Assembly (NCBI GenBank): GCA_009885105.1
Contig: VFLI01000004.1
Coordinates: 1 to 51,483, forward strand
Origin: Spirochaetia bacterium
Lineage (GTDB): Bacteria; Spirochaetota; Leptospiria; Leptospirales; Leptonemataceae
Reading direction: 5' to 3'
DNA length: 51,483 nucleotides
Shown here in pieces: positions 39,256-47,774 of the stretch. The notes beneath the pieces were generated by a model that did not search any database, had not been told where the DNA came from, and worked only from the letters and a program-made list of their open reading frames with translations. Numbering within the stretch: the first letter of the stretch is position 1; each line of letters begins with the position of its first letter. The position numbers and the translations under genes are program-made.

Positions 39256-40845
39256 TCAAGCGTGTTGATGCACCTGGTACACCCGTTGGAATACCGGCTC
39301 CATCATCGTCAGAATTTCACTTTTCAGCGCCGGATCAGGTATCTGCAGAAGCACGATTTTTAGCTGTGAATTCATCGAGGCAACATCGCTCTGGATCTGG
39401 AAGAGCAAACGCAGCTGCGGCCAGATTTTCTTAACGGCATTCATGAATTCCGGCTTTCTGGATTTGATCTCTGTGGTCAGCTGCTGAAGAATGCGCTGCA
39501 GCTGTTCAAATTTTTTCAGCCGCCGGGACAGTTCCGTCACCTGTCCGCGTGAAACATTCAAATGCGCCGCAATATTGGACTGCTCGGCATCTCTGTTGAT
39601 TGATTGTCCGTTTTTTTCCTTCCTGTCGAGATTGCGAAGTCCGATCATCGCCTTGCGCCCCGTGCCGGAAGAGTTCAGCCAGGCTCTGTAGGAGTCCTGG
39701 TCGCCGCTGGCCTGGAATTCCTGAATTTTTTTCACGGTTTCAATGTAATGCTCGAAATCGAAAGGAATCGGCGATACAATCTGTTCTTCTTCCGTCGATT
39801 CTTCCTCATCCGGCATGTCCGCATCTGTATAGGATTCGCCGGACAGAGCCTCATCAATGCCCGAGGACGGAATCAGTTTTCCCGGTATGTCCAGTATGTT
39901 TCCGAATTTTTCCAGAATCTCTTTGATTAAAGATGATTCCCGCGTGTACACAGCCGCCGGTTTATCCGCGGAAGGACGAGTTACCGTGACTGTTTTTGGA
40001 CCTGCTGGAGTTTCTTCTATTATAACAGGCGCTTCCACAGCATCCGGTTCATAATCGTCATCGGAAACGACAAGTTTGCCGGGAATATCCAGCATGCTGC
40101 CGAATTTTTCTAGAATCTCTTTGATAATCGAGTTTTCCGCCACTCCGATGTTTGCAGAGGGAGAGGATACCGACCTCTGGACAGCCGGTGAATTGCCTGC
40201 CAGCGGAGGACCAGAGGGCTTACCCGCTGCCATTGACGGCGATGCAGATGATGTAACAGAGGAGGAAGCGGCGGGGGGTGACGAAGGCAGGCCGTCCAGA
40301 AGCGGCATCGCGGAAGAGCCGCCGCCGTTCATGCCTGTTCCAAAAACTTCTCCATTGCGCGTCACCAGTTTCAGATTTCCATTGTCGACTTCGACAAAAC
40401 GGTCCGGCGCCTCTATGATTGTGCCGAACCGGGATAGAATTTCTGCGATCAGGCTGCCGGATTTGGATTCTTTATGCTCATTCGATTCTCTCGATTCCCC
40501 GGGCCGTGCAGGCGCACCCTGCGACACAGCGCCTCCATGGGCCGGTTTTTCAGCTGCCTGCTGTTTGACCATGGAGAGAGCTTTCAAAAAATTAGAACCA
40601 ATAAAATTGGCCAGGGCGCCTTCACTCACATTCAGTGTTTTTGCGAAATTTGAAATATGCCCGATGAAATCATCCGGAGTTTTGATATTCTGATGGATGT
40701 AGTCTCTGACAGTCGAGAGAAGAGAGTCTTTCTGCGCGGGCTGAAGATTCCGGTTTTTCAGCACAGCCTGAAAAAGCTGTAAATAGGCCTCCGTGTGAAG
40801 CGAAAGCTCATTTTTTGATTCCGTCGTTACCGGACCGGCGACCAT
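39256..40845 (-). CDS. Unknown protein with three copies of a 22-residue motif (529 aa)
   Basis: I do not recognise the family. Residues 10-95 form a helical N-terminal domain. Then come three imperfect copies of S-[LI]-I-x-E-I-L-x-[KR]-F-G-x-[MI]-[LI]-[DE]-x-P-[GD]-[KR]-[LF]-[VI] at about 131-152, 239-260 and 305-326. Low-complexity linkers rich in Ser, Pro, Ala and Glu separate them. Residues 362-529 form a helical C-terminal domain with a possible helix-turn-helix-like stretch (INRDAEQSNIAAHLNVSRGQVTELSRRL). There is no signal peptide, so it is probably cytoplasmic. The repeated short motif on flexible linkers looks like an array of binding peptides for a partner. It is transcribed toward tRNA-Thr but is probably a separate unit. 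Confidence 0.8.
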   Translation of the reverse strand: MVAGPVTTESKNELSLHTEAYLQLFQAVLKNRNLQPAQKDSLLSTVRDYIHQNIKTPDDFIGHISNFAKTLNVSEGALANFIGSNFLKALSMVKQQAAEKPAHGGAVSQGAPARPGESRESNEHKESKSGSLIAEILSRFGTIIEAPDRFVEVDNGNLKLVTRNGEVFGTGMNGGGSSAMPLLDGLPSSPPAASSSVTSSASPSMAAGKPSGPPLAGNSPAVQRSVSSPSANIGVAENSIIKEILEKFGSMLDIPGKLVVSDDDYEPDAVEAPVIIEETPAGPKTVTVTRPSADKPAAVYTRESSLIKEILEKFGNILDIPGKLIPSSGIDEALSGESYTDADMPDEEESTEEEQIVSPIPFDFEHYIETVKKIQEFQASGDQDSYRAWLNSSGTGRKAMIGLRNLDRKEKNGQSINRDAEQSNIAAHLNVSRGQVTELSRRLKKFEQLQRILQQLTTEIKSRKPEFMNAVKKIWPQLRLLFQIQSDVASMNSQLKIVLLQIPDPALKSEILTMMEPVFQRVYQVHQHA

Positions 40846-40923
40846 GCGCCTTTGTAAGGCGAGGCCGGCGTCGTGTCAAGTGTATTGCGCAGAGAATTAT
40901 ACCGGACAAAAATGGGCATCAGG

Positions 40924-41265
40924 CTAAATCGAAGGATCATTCTCGCCGAACGAGGATGCGGGCATGGCGTCGACCGGCTGCGGCTCAAACGGAACAATCG
41001 ACTTTTCTTCTTCAATGATTCTGTACCGGAGATATGTATTGCAGCTGGCTTCCTGCGTGTAGCGCACGAGATCAAAATCCACTCGCGGGGAAATAAAAAA
41101 ATTGGAATTCCTGAGACGGTCTTTGATCTCTTTTTTTATATGAGCTCTCGCTTCCGAGCGGCGGAGATAAAAAGTCGGCACAACCATATCGTTTCTGTAA
41201 ACGAGTTTTTTTTCCCGGTAAACGGCGACTGTCAATTTAATTCTAAATGAGAGCTTCTGATCCAT
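40924..41265 (-). CDS. Small unknown protein
   Basis: This gene encodes about 113 residues from MDQKLSFRIKLTVAVYREKKLV, with an alternating pattern of hydrophobic and charged residues typical of beta sheet and an Arg/Lys-rich middle (FYLRRSEARAHIKKEIKDRL). I chose the ATG at 41265 because AGGGAAGAG lies just upstream; the frame stays open to an ATG at 41385 without a visible ribosome-binding site. It sits between an MlaF-like ATPase gene and the triple-motif gene. No function can be assigned. Confidence 0.55.
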   Translation of the reverse strand: MDQKLSFRIKLTVAVYREKKLVYRNDMVVPTFYLRRSEARAHIKKEIKDRLRNSNFFISPRVDFDLVRYTQEASCNTYLRYRIIEEEKSIVPFEPQPVDAMPASSFGENDPSI

Positions 41266-41413
41266 TTCTCTTCCCTGTAATTTTATCGTCCTGGGAAAAC
41301 CGGATTCTAATACGTACAGAGATTTTTTATTAAATTGCGGGTTTTTTTTATGATGCAAGATATCGGGAAAAACAATTCTCGTCATTTAAGACGACATAAT
41401 TGCGGAGCGCCGT

Positions 41414-42157
41414 CTACAGAGTAATCGGGCCCTGAGCCTTTCCCTGGATAAATTGCTGGACCAGCGGATTCTCGGATTTTCGCAGTTCATCGGAGCTTCC
41501 AATAAAAATTATTTTTCCTTTATGGAGCATAGCAATTCTGTCCGCGATTTTATACACGCTGGTCATATCATGAGTCACGACGATGGCGGTATTTTTTAAT
41601 TCCTGACGGATCTTTATTATCAGATCGTTAATAATATCCGACATAATCGGATCAAGACCCGTGGTCGGCTCGTCGTACAGAAGAAACTGCGGATCATGTA
41701 TGATCGCACGGGCCAGGCCCACCCTTTTTTTCATGCCGCCGCTGAGCTCGGAAGGATTCTTATTCTGAATTCCACGCAGCCCGATCAGATTGAGAATTCT
41801 TTCGACTTTCGCCTCGATTTGATCGTCAGGCGTGTCTGTGTGCTCCTTGATCCAGAGGCCCACATTTTCTCCCGTGCTCAGCGATTCAAAAAGAGCGGCG
41901 CTCTGAAAAAGCATGCCGAATTTCCGGCGCAGTTCGTAAATCTGTTTTTCCGAATACCGGGTAATGTCTTCCCCGTTGATGGTTATTGAACCTGAGTCCG
42001 GATGCAAAAGTCCCACGATATGTTTCAGAAGCACGCTTTTGCCGCATCCGCTGGGTCCGACAATGACCATGGTTTCATCGTCGCGTATTTCCAGATCTAT
42101 GCCGTCCAGCACCGTCTGGCCGTTGAATTTTTTGTGCAGATCGGTTATCTGAATCAT
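41414..42157 (-). CDS. MlaF-like ABC transporter ATPase (stand-alone)
   Basis: This is an ABC ATPase of the MlaF/Mkl type, which powers MCE-linked phospholipid transport. Walker A is GPSGCGKS, the Q-loop lies in GMLFQSAALF, the signature is [15 protein letters not shown], Walker B is FLLYDEPTTGLDP and the H-loop is VTHDM. The C-terminal LVQQFIQGKAQGPI segment is the MlaF-type tail. It is about 250 residues. MIQITDLHKKF at 42157 looks like the natural start; a GTG at 42172 is an alternative. No permease or MCE gene adjoins it; a second, closely similar ATPase is inside the MCE operon at 46968-47774. Confidence 0.9.
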   Translation of the reverse strand: MIQITDLHKKFNGQTVLDGIDLEIRDDETMVIVGPSGCGKSVLLKHIVGLLHPDSGSITINGEDITRYSEKQIYELRRKFGMLFQSAALFESLSTGENVGLWIKEHTDTPDDQIEAKVERILNLIGLRGIQNKNPSELSGGMKKRVGLARAIIHDPQFLLYDEPTTGLDPIMSDIINDLIIKIRQELKNTAIVVTHDMTSVYKIADRIAMLHKGKIIFIGSSDELRKSENPLVQQFIQGKAQGPITL

Positions 42158-42193
42158 AGCATTGCCGCTCACTGTGCACTGTGATCGTCGCAG

Positions 42194-42856
42194 TTAAGAA
42201 TCCGGCTTGAATCCCAGAGCTTCCATTACAGCAATCTGAAGCTTTTGCGAGAGGGAAAGATAATTTTTTCTCCATTCGTCGGAGCCGTCCGGCCCGACCA
42301 TGTTTGTCACAGCGTAAAAAGCGGCAAAATCAGCTCCGTATTTTTCCGTCGTCAGCGCGCAGCCGAAGGCCTCCATGTTCTCGAGGCCTGGAAGCAGGCC
42401 TGCAGGGGGCCATATCACGCGGCTGAGTGTGATCGAATCGGCGCTGTTTGTCAAAGCCTCCGGACAGTTGAGACGATCTCTGATGAGCTGAGCGATTCTG
42501 CCGGGCCGGGATTCAACAGCGCTGCGCATCTGATCCGGGATTCTGCCTCTGCCTTCTATCACCGATATTTCCTGATTGAAAAAAGATCGGCTCCAGGAAA
42601 AAAGCCCGATTGGATCCGGGACGCCGTTTTTACCCGAATAGAGGCCCGCGCTGCCGATGTACACGATTTCCTGAACCGGCCGGTCGATTTTCAATAGCCT
42701 TTCCTGAAGACACAGAATCGCCGAACTGCCGCCAATGCCCAGTTCCAGAGTTTCCAGAGTGATGTCGGGAAATTCCGGCAGCGGACGTCCATTCATTTTT
42801 GCGGCTATATCGATCTCAGGAAAAAAGGCGCCGGCAAGTATCAAAGATTTTTTCAT
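42194..42856 (-). CDS. Nucleoside phosphorylase-family enzyme, futalosine hydrolase-like
   Basis: This 220-residue protein matches the PNP/UDP phosphorylase superfamily pattern: an early G-I-G-G-S strand-turn (ELGIGGSSAILC), VQEIVYIGSAGLY, and the late ENMEAFGCALTTEKYG motif with the ribose-binding Met-Glu. YAVTNMVGPDGSDEW resembles the futalosine hydrolase (MqnB) form, with Asn where MTA/SAH nucleosidases have Asp. It would cleave a purine-type nucleoside; menaquinone synthesis by the futalosine route is one possibility. Substrate assignment needs alignment with MqnB and MTAN. The gene precedes the ATPase gene by 36 bases. Confidence 0.6.
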   Translation of the reverse strand: MKKSLILAGAFFPEIDIAAKMNGRPLPEFPDITLETLELGIGGSSAILCLQERLLKIDRPVQEIVYIGSAGLYSGKNGVPDPIGLFSWSRSFFNQEISVIEGRGRIPDQMRSAVESRPGRIAQLIRDRLNCPEALTNSADSITLSRVIWPPAGLLPGLENMEAFGCALTTEKYGADFAAFYAVTNMVGPDGSDEWRKNYLSLSQKLQIAVMEALGFKPDS

Positions 42857-42874
42857 AATTTCGCCGCAGAAACG

Positions 42875-43879
42875 CTATCTCTGAGACCTGGGCGTAAAAA
42901 CGACAGACTGAATTTTTCCTCCTGATTCGGCGCCATCATACACGATCTGCGCTTTCATGGACCGGGCCGGAGAATACATCACAGCAGCGCTGATCATGTC
43001 GTACACCTGCAATGAGTATTTTACAGCTGCGACAACTGCCTGAAACGGGATGAACCTGGATCGAACCGTGCTTACTTTTTCCGTCTCCCCGGCGGCCACC
43101 ATCCATTTGTAAATACGCACAGAGGAGTTTGTGTTCTTGATGGATGCAACATTCAGTTCTCCGGAAGGCAGATATGCGGGGACGTTTCTGAAAAATATTT
43201 TCGTCGAGCGGCCGGATTTTATCGCCTCTTCCAGACGGGCGGAGAGAAGAAGATCGAACGTTTCTTCATCCAGGTATTCAATGGTGTCGCACTGAGAGTA
43301 CAGAGTCGTGCATATATCGCCGAATCGTCTGTGGACAAAATAGATCAGCGCAATCGAACGGTCGATGGGATTGTAGAGTATTTTTGCGTGATAATTCTCC
43401 GTCTCAGAATAGTGAAAATAATTGTATATTCGATTGGCGATTGAGTACGTCGTAGTAAAAACATCCAGAATTGAGGGCGGCGTCAGCACATCGCCTCCGC
43501 GAACATTGACATAGAGAGGTTCGACGATCACGCGGCCTGAGCGTTTTGCAGTCTGCCTGAGATACTCACGCACACCGTCGAGGCGTTTGTCCTCCCAGGC
43601 AGGCATGTTGTTGGTCAGATCGATCATGAATCGGCCTGCGTTCTCTTCCATTCTTGCCTGTATCCAGTCACTCGCAGTCGCCGGATCGAAGGGGACTGTG
43701 ACGCAGTTGATTCTCTCGCAGTTCACCTGGTCCTGGTAGTGGCTTTCCGAAGTCACCTGGATACCTTCCCAGGCCGGTTTTTGAATTTCAATTTCACCCT
43801 GATCGGCTGGATTGCTCTGAGTCTGTGCGTACGCGACCATCGGATACAGCAAAATTGAGAATAGGACGAATCGTTTCAT
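42875..43879 (-). CDS. Exported protein of unknown function
   Basis: The protein begins MKRFVLFSILLYPMVAYAQTQ, a typical signal peptide with an AYA/Q cleavage site, so it is periplasmic or outer-membrane associated. The mature part of about 310 residues is mixed alpha/beta and rich in Tyr and Arg, with four cysteines (CERINC; CTTLYSQC) that could form disulfides. I took the ATG at 43879; a TTG six codons earlier exists. It is followed within 20 bases by the nucleoside-phosphorylase-like gene and may share its operon. No family was recognised. Confidence 0.7.
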   Translation of the reverse strand: MKRFVLFSILLYPMVAYAQTQSNPADQGEIEIQKPAWEGIQVTSESHYQDQVNCERINCVTVPFDPATASDWIQARMEENAGRFMIDLTNNMPAWEDKRLDGVREYLRQTAKRSGRVIVEPLYVNVRGGDVLTPPSILDVFTTTYSIANRIYNYFHYSETENYHAKILYNPIDRSIALIYFVHRRFGDICTTLYSQCDTIEYLDEETFDLLLSARLEEAIKSGRSTKIFFRNVPAYLPSGELNVASIKNTNSSVRIYKWMVAAGETEKVSTVRSRFIPFQAVVAAVKYSLQVYDMISAAVMYSPARSMKAQIVYDGAESGGKIQSVVFTPRSQR

Positions 43880-44115
43880 AATTCTTGCGTCAGCCAAAAG
43901 TTATACATTCTCTTTTTCTTGTTTTTTCGTATTTTTTCGCGCCCTTTCGTGGTTGAATTTCTTTCACCGCGCTCAGGAGAGTGAATATTTTCCCGATTGC
44001 GCTATTGGTCCATCGTTTTTCGTTGGTTCCGGGAGCCCCGCCTGACTCAAAAAACCCCGGCCGGCAGCCGATACAGTAAAATGAGGGCAAACCTGTCATG
44101 GAAAGCAGAATACAT
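43880..44115. other. Divergent spacer with TTCGTGG-type degenerate repeat
   Basis: This 236-bp gap separates the exported-protein gene (minus) and a lipoprotein gene (plus), so both promoters should lie here. Positions 43921-43960 read as runs of TTTTTTCG followed by GCGCCCTTTCGTGGTTGAATTT, a low-complexity string akin to those at 36047-36067 and 38169-38198. No gene is seen. Confidence 0.45.
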
Positions 44116-44415
44116 ATGAAGAATTTTATAATAATTTTTATTTTTTCGATCCTGCTGGGTCTGTCCGGCTGCAGCAGCAAACCGAACATAGCTGAATGTG
44201 GAAAATACTACCAGCATCTTCTGCAGCTCGGCCAGAGCGGACTGAAGGGAATGGATGCGGCCATGCGCACTTCTGAAGGCAAGGCTGCCGTAATCCGTTA
44301 CTGCCTGAACATCAAGAAAAAGCAGGTTGAATGCGTTCTCAAAGCCCCCAATACATCTGATGCCGCCGCCTGCGAGGCGGAGGATGCCAGCGGTTTTTTC
44401 GGCGATTGGTTTTAA
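44116..44415 (+). CDS. Small lipoprotein
   Basis: The frame begins MKNFIIIFIFSILLGLSGCSS, a lipoprotein signal peptide with lipobox LSGC. The mature protein is about 80 residues with several cysteines (ECGKYY, RYCLN, VECVL, ACEAE) that may pair as disulfides in the periplasm. The start could also be the ATG at 44098, but MKNF gives a better signal peptide. It lies 173 bases upstream of a second lipoprotein gene; the gap is GC-rich and has no gene. Function is unknown. Confidence 0.7.
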   Translation: MKNFIIIFIFSILLGLSGCSSKPNIAECGKYYQHLLQLGQSGLKGMDAAMRTSEGKAAVIRYCLNIKKKQVECVLKAPNTSDAAACEAEDASGFFGDWF

Positions 44416-44588
44416 CTCGCTCCGCAGGGCGCTTGCTTCGGACGGTCGGGAAGACCCGCCGGACTTCCTCGCAAGGCCCCGCGTCGCTCTTGATGGGAGA
44501 AGAAGTGCCTCATCGAAATACAAAGTTCTGTGCAATGGCTGGCAAAAATGCCTCGCATTGCGGCCGCGAAGAATAGAAGCTTCTCACA

Positions 44589-45482
44589 ATGAAAACAAGT
44601 TGTTTGTATTTAATCCTCGCGCCCATGCTTCTGTCCGGCTGTTTGTCGAGCATGGTTGAAGACACTTTTCAGGGATCGGACGACGGCTCCCTGCATCTGT
44701 ACAATCTTCGCACTGTATTCATCGGACCGAATCGTGAGATTCGGCTCAACTTTGAGGCTCCCGACGAACATATTGCATTGTGCCTTCCCGAAACCGACAG
44801 GCCTTTACGCGCGAGCAAGAATTTATGCGAAGATGAAACAGCGGGAATGCGAAAGCTTGATATTCTCGAATCCGGAGATGTCCTCACTCAGTTTGGAATC
44901 ATCATTACGAAGAAGCATTACCGCGGTTTTGGATATTTTGATGACGGGGGTGAGGAGTATTCATTCCTGGAGTTCTCGGATGTCCCGCAGCCGGGAACAA
45001 TAGTAAAAGTTTTTCGTTTTCCCTTAAACAGACAGGCAGATCAGGCCATTGCCTGGGCGTACTCTTCGCCCATTTTTCTTGTAAACGAGCGTGACGCAAT
45101 ATTTCGACTCGATTACGATGCCGAAAAACCGTCAGACCCAGGCAGCCCGAATCGATCCCTCACTTCGCAAGCTGTCGCGCAGCTCCCGCCCGGCGTGATC
45201 CAGCAGGAATTTCACCGCGTCTCCGATATGCGACTTGTTTCGATCACCAGCGGTAGTCGAAACGCAGGTAAACGATACCTGCTATCAGATCCGACTGCGC
45301 CTCAATCGGAGAACTCACATATTCGACCCGTCTCAGTCACCAATCCGCAGAGCGACTCCGACAGGAGGCTGCGCGCCGTCGGCTCCTGCCTGTACGGCCC
45401 TGCGCTGGTTGTAGATATTATTCTATTTCCTGTATCAATCGTATATGTGCTTGCAACGGGAAAAAAGTGTTTTCCCATGTGA
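44589..45482 (+). CDS. Lipoprotein with hydrophobic C-terminal segment
   Basis: This 297-residue protein starts MKTSCLYLILAPMLLSGCLSS, with lipobox LLSGC. The mature part has charged, loop-rich stretches and ends with a hydrophobic segment, GPALVVDIILFPVSIVYVLATG, flanked by cysteines (SCLYG and GKKCF), of a kind seen in small YceK-like lipoproteins. The second hydrophobic segment implies a membrane-associated C-terminus. It is followed closely by a broken gene in the same direction. Function unknown. Confidence 0.7.
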   Translation: MKTSCLYLILAPMLLSGCLSSMVEDTFQGSDDGSLHLYNLRTVFIGPNREIRLNFEAPDEHIALCLPETDRPLRASKNLCEDETAGMRKLDILESGDVLTQFGIIITKKHYRGFGYFDDGGEEYSFLEFSDVPQPGTIVKVFRFPLNRQADQAIAWAYSSPIFLVNERDAIFRLDYDAEKPSDPGSPNRSLTSQAVAQLPPGVIQQEFHRVSDMRLVSITSGSRNAGKRYLLSDPTAPQSENSHIRPVSVTNPQSDSDRRLRAVGSCLYGPALVVDIILFPVSIVYVLATGKKCFPM

Positions 45483-45517
45483 TGGGGCGCGGTGTCCGAA
45501 TGCGGAGAAACCATACT

Positions 45518-46045
45518 ATGAAACTCAGAATCGCAGTCATCAGCATCTTCACCTGTCTGTGCTTTCCACAAGATCAGCATGGACAGAATACCCCCGCCGC
45601 CGCGCGGATTGTCCGCGCTTCCGGAGGTCTGCGTCTTCGCGCCGCCCGGCGCCCAGCCCGATCTTCGCCGCGTCTTCTTTGTCCGTGAGAACGGTCGCCT
45701 GGTTCAAAAGGACATCGGCAAGGCCCCGGAGCCGGCGATCCCATTTTCCTGTCCCTGAATACTGACAACATAACAGACACTGTTATGGTTGGAGGTTGCT
45801 GCGGCCACTATCTTATTGAATTCAAACTCGGCAAACCCGGCGCGTCTTTTGAAACTGTTGCCCGCTTTGAAGGCTGTGATCTTTTGCCGGAGATACAGAA
45901 ACTTGCCAATTGCTCGCCGGCAGAAATAGTGTCACTCGGTCAGTGCGGGGAGTCCGCGATAAAACAAAACGGCCGCATCCAGAAGTACAACTGCTCATCG
46001 CAAAAATTTGAATATTGCAGTCGCACATCTTCTCTTCTACATCAG
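45518..46045 (+). pseudogene. Frame-broken secreted-protein gene, possibly SH3-like
   Basis: An ATG at 45518 after a GGAGA site opens MKLRIAVISIFTCLC, a signal-like start, then IVRASGGLRLRA, which resembles the entry of a bacterial SH3-like domain. This frame hits TGA at 45686. Between about 45645 and 45735 the +1 frame reads convincingly (PPGAQPDLRRVFFVRENGRL), and after that the first frame resumes with GDPIFLSLNTDNITDTVM and GGCCGHYLIEFKLGK. Two compensating frameshifts in GC-rich runs therefore break the gene: it is either decayed or carries two base-calling errors. No natural end is evident before the hairpins at 46046-46161. Confidence 0.6.
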
Positions 46046-46161
46046 GCGGCGCGGGCTTGCGCCGCTCCATCTTCTCTTTATCTTCCCGTCAATGAGTTGC
46101 GAGTGTCTTCCGAGCGCGTGGGCGTTCCTACGCCAGCCCGAGTGGAGATACTCGCAACTCA
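46046..46161. repeat. Paired hairpins between convergent genes
   Basis: Two inverted repeats lie here. GCGGCGC/GCGCCGC forms a 7-bp stem at 46046-46065. TGAGTTGCGAGT (46093-46104) and ACTCGCAACTCA (46150-46161) form a perfect 12-bp stem whose loop holds a smaller GGCGT/ACGCC stem. The outer stem overlaps the stop codon of the MCE gene. No T-tract follows on either strand, so this is not a standard terminator; it may be a REP-like element or an RNA-stabilising structure. Confidence 0.6.
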
Positions 46162-46971
46162 GAAGGCCGTGAACATGGCGCGGATAAAACTGGTAACAGG
46201 CGCCTGTTCGCGTGTATCTTCCAGGCCTTCGCGCAGTTCTTTCACCACAACCTGAGCGTCGCTTACCAGCGTATTTGCGTTCTTGTGCAGCTGATCGTCG
46301 TTGACCAGAAGTCCCAGTGTTCCGCGGCCCTCGTTTATTTTTCCTGTTATCTCCGCGATGTTGTTTACCGTGCGCCGCACATCTTCGCGGTTCTCATCGA
46401 TGAGTTTAGAAAGACCGGCGAATGGATCTCCCGTGGTCACACCGTGAATGTCCACAAAAGCAGTTCTCTCTTTAGCCGAGAGCTGGTAGGCCAGAGCTGT
46501 CTGCCCCTTATCCGCAAGCTCCTGCTCCGCCACGCTGAGCACCGGAACAATTTCATTAGGCTTTCCGCCGGGTTCGGGGCGGGCGGATCCGGGATCAATG
46601 GCGATGATTTTTCCGGAAAGCAGCGACTCATTTTTCACAGAAACCGAGTAGTTCTCATAGAATACAACGGGCCTTTTGAGTTTTACTGTTATCGCAACAC
46701 GCTGCGCGACGGCTTCTGCGGATTTTTCATCAACCGGATGATTGTCAGCATCAACGTTCACAAGCGCCACATCAAACACTGTGCCGGCCGGGACGCCAAG
46801 AACCGTAACCCGGTTGCCGACCTTGATGCCGTCGGCATTTTCAAAGAAAAGCACAAGCTGAAAGCCCTTTGGCGCGAACGGACCGCTCTCCGACACGATA
46901 GTGAAGTATCCAACAACAGCAAGCGCTCCGAAAAATAGGATTCCCACCAGAATATTTTGCAGCCACTTCAT
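46159..46971 (-). CDS. MCE-domain protein (MlaD-like)
   Basis: This 270-residue protein has an N-terminal membrane anchor ([19 protein letters not shown]) followed by an MCE domain ([27 protein letters not shown], then [12 protein letters not shown]) and a helical C-terminal region. MCE proteins form hexameric periplasmic tunnels that carry phospholipids between membranes. It is the last gene of a five-gene operon and overlaps the ATPase gene by four bases. A paralogue (47774-48610) is in the same operon, so the two may form a mixed or stacked assembly. Confidence 0.88.
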   Translation of the reverse strand: MKWLQNILVGILFFGALAVVGYFTIVSESGPFAPKGFQLVLFFENADGIKVGNRVTVLGVPAGTVFDVALVNVDADNHPVDEKSAEAVAQRVAITVKLKRPVVFYENYSVSVKNESLLSGKIIAIDPGSARPEPGGKPNEIVPVLSVAEQELADKGQTALAYQLSAKERTAFVDIHGVTTGDPFAGLSKLIDENREDVRRTVNNIAEITGKINEGRGTLGLLVNDDQLHKNANTLVSDAQVVVKELREGLEDTREQAPVTSFIRAMFTAF

Positions 46972-47774
46972 GAAGCGCCTCCATTTTGAATTAGTTCGCT
47001 CTGTTTTTTTCTCGTTGTGGGATCGCCGGCGTCGAGCACCATCTCGCCGGTTGTTTTTCCCTGTATGAACTGCTGGATGATGCCGTTTTCGGATTTCTGC
47101 AGCTCATCCGGCGTGCCCACAAACATAACCTTTCCCTGGTACAAAAACGTGATTCTGTCCGCGATGTAGTATGCGGAACTCATATCGTGCGTGACGATCA
47201 CCTGGGTCACCTTCAGTTCTTTTTGAAGTTTCCGCACAAGCTCGTTGATCACCTGGCTCATCACAGGATCCAGTCCCGATGTCGGTTCATCGTAAAGAAT
47301 GATTTCCGGATTGGTCGTCAGAGCCCGTGCAAGTCCAACTCTTTTCTTCATTCCGCCGGAAATATCGTTCGGCAGCAGATTTTTCGCCGGTAGAAGACCG
47401 AGCCATTCGAGTTTTTCCATCACAATTTTTTCGATGGTTTTTTTGTCCGCCAGCTTCAGCTCTTTGAGCGGCAGCGCCACATTTTCATAAACAGTGAGCC
47501 AGTTGATGAGAGCCCCGCTCTGAAAAAGAACTCCCATGCGCGAACGCAGCTTCTGTCTCACGGCCTTGGATGAAAAACTCATGGACGATCCGTCGATATG
47601 CACGTCGCCCTCGTCCGGCTCCAGAAGACCTACTATGTGCCGTATGCTCACGGATTTTCCCGTGCCGGACCCGCCGAGCAGCACCATCGTTTCTCCGCGC
47701 TTCACATGTATGTCAACGCCGCGAAGGATGGCGCGTTCACCAAAGGTCTTTTTTACACCTATCATTTGAATCAT
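46968..47774 (-). CDS. MlaF-like ABC transporter ATPase of MCE operon
   Basis: This ATPase partners the MlaE permease of this operon. Walker A is GGSGTGKS, the Q-loop lies in [10 protein letters not shown], the signature is [15 protein letters not shown], Walker B is [13 protein letters not shown] and the H-loop is VTHDM. Its C-terminal tail has [14 protein letters not shown], as in MlaF. It is 268 residues and very similar to the stand-alone ATPase at 41414-42157. It overlaps both MCE genes at its ends. Confidence 0.92.
   Translation of the reverse strand: MIQMIGVKKTFGERAILRGVDIHVKRGETMVLLGGSGTGKSVSIRHIVGLLEPDEGDVHIDGSSMSFSSKAVRQKLRSRMGVLFQSGALINWLTVYENVALPLKELKLADKKTIEKIVMEKLEWLGLLPAKNLLPNDISGGMKKRVGLARALTTNPEIILYDEPTSGLDPVMSQVINELVRKLQKELKVTQVIVTHDMSSAYYIADRITFLYQGKVMFVGTPDELQKSENGIIQQFIQGKTTGEMVLDAGDPTTRKKQSELIQNGGAS

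Noticed and set aside
44047-44535. Minus-strand frame opposite the small lipoprotein
   Set aside because: The plus-strand frame has a clear lipobox; the minus frame has no recognisable features.
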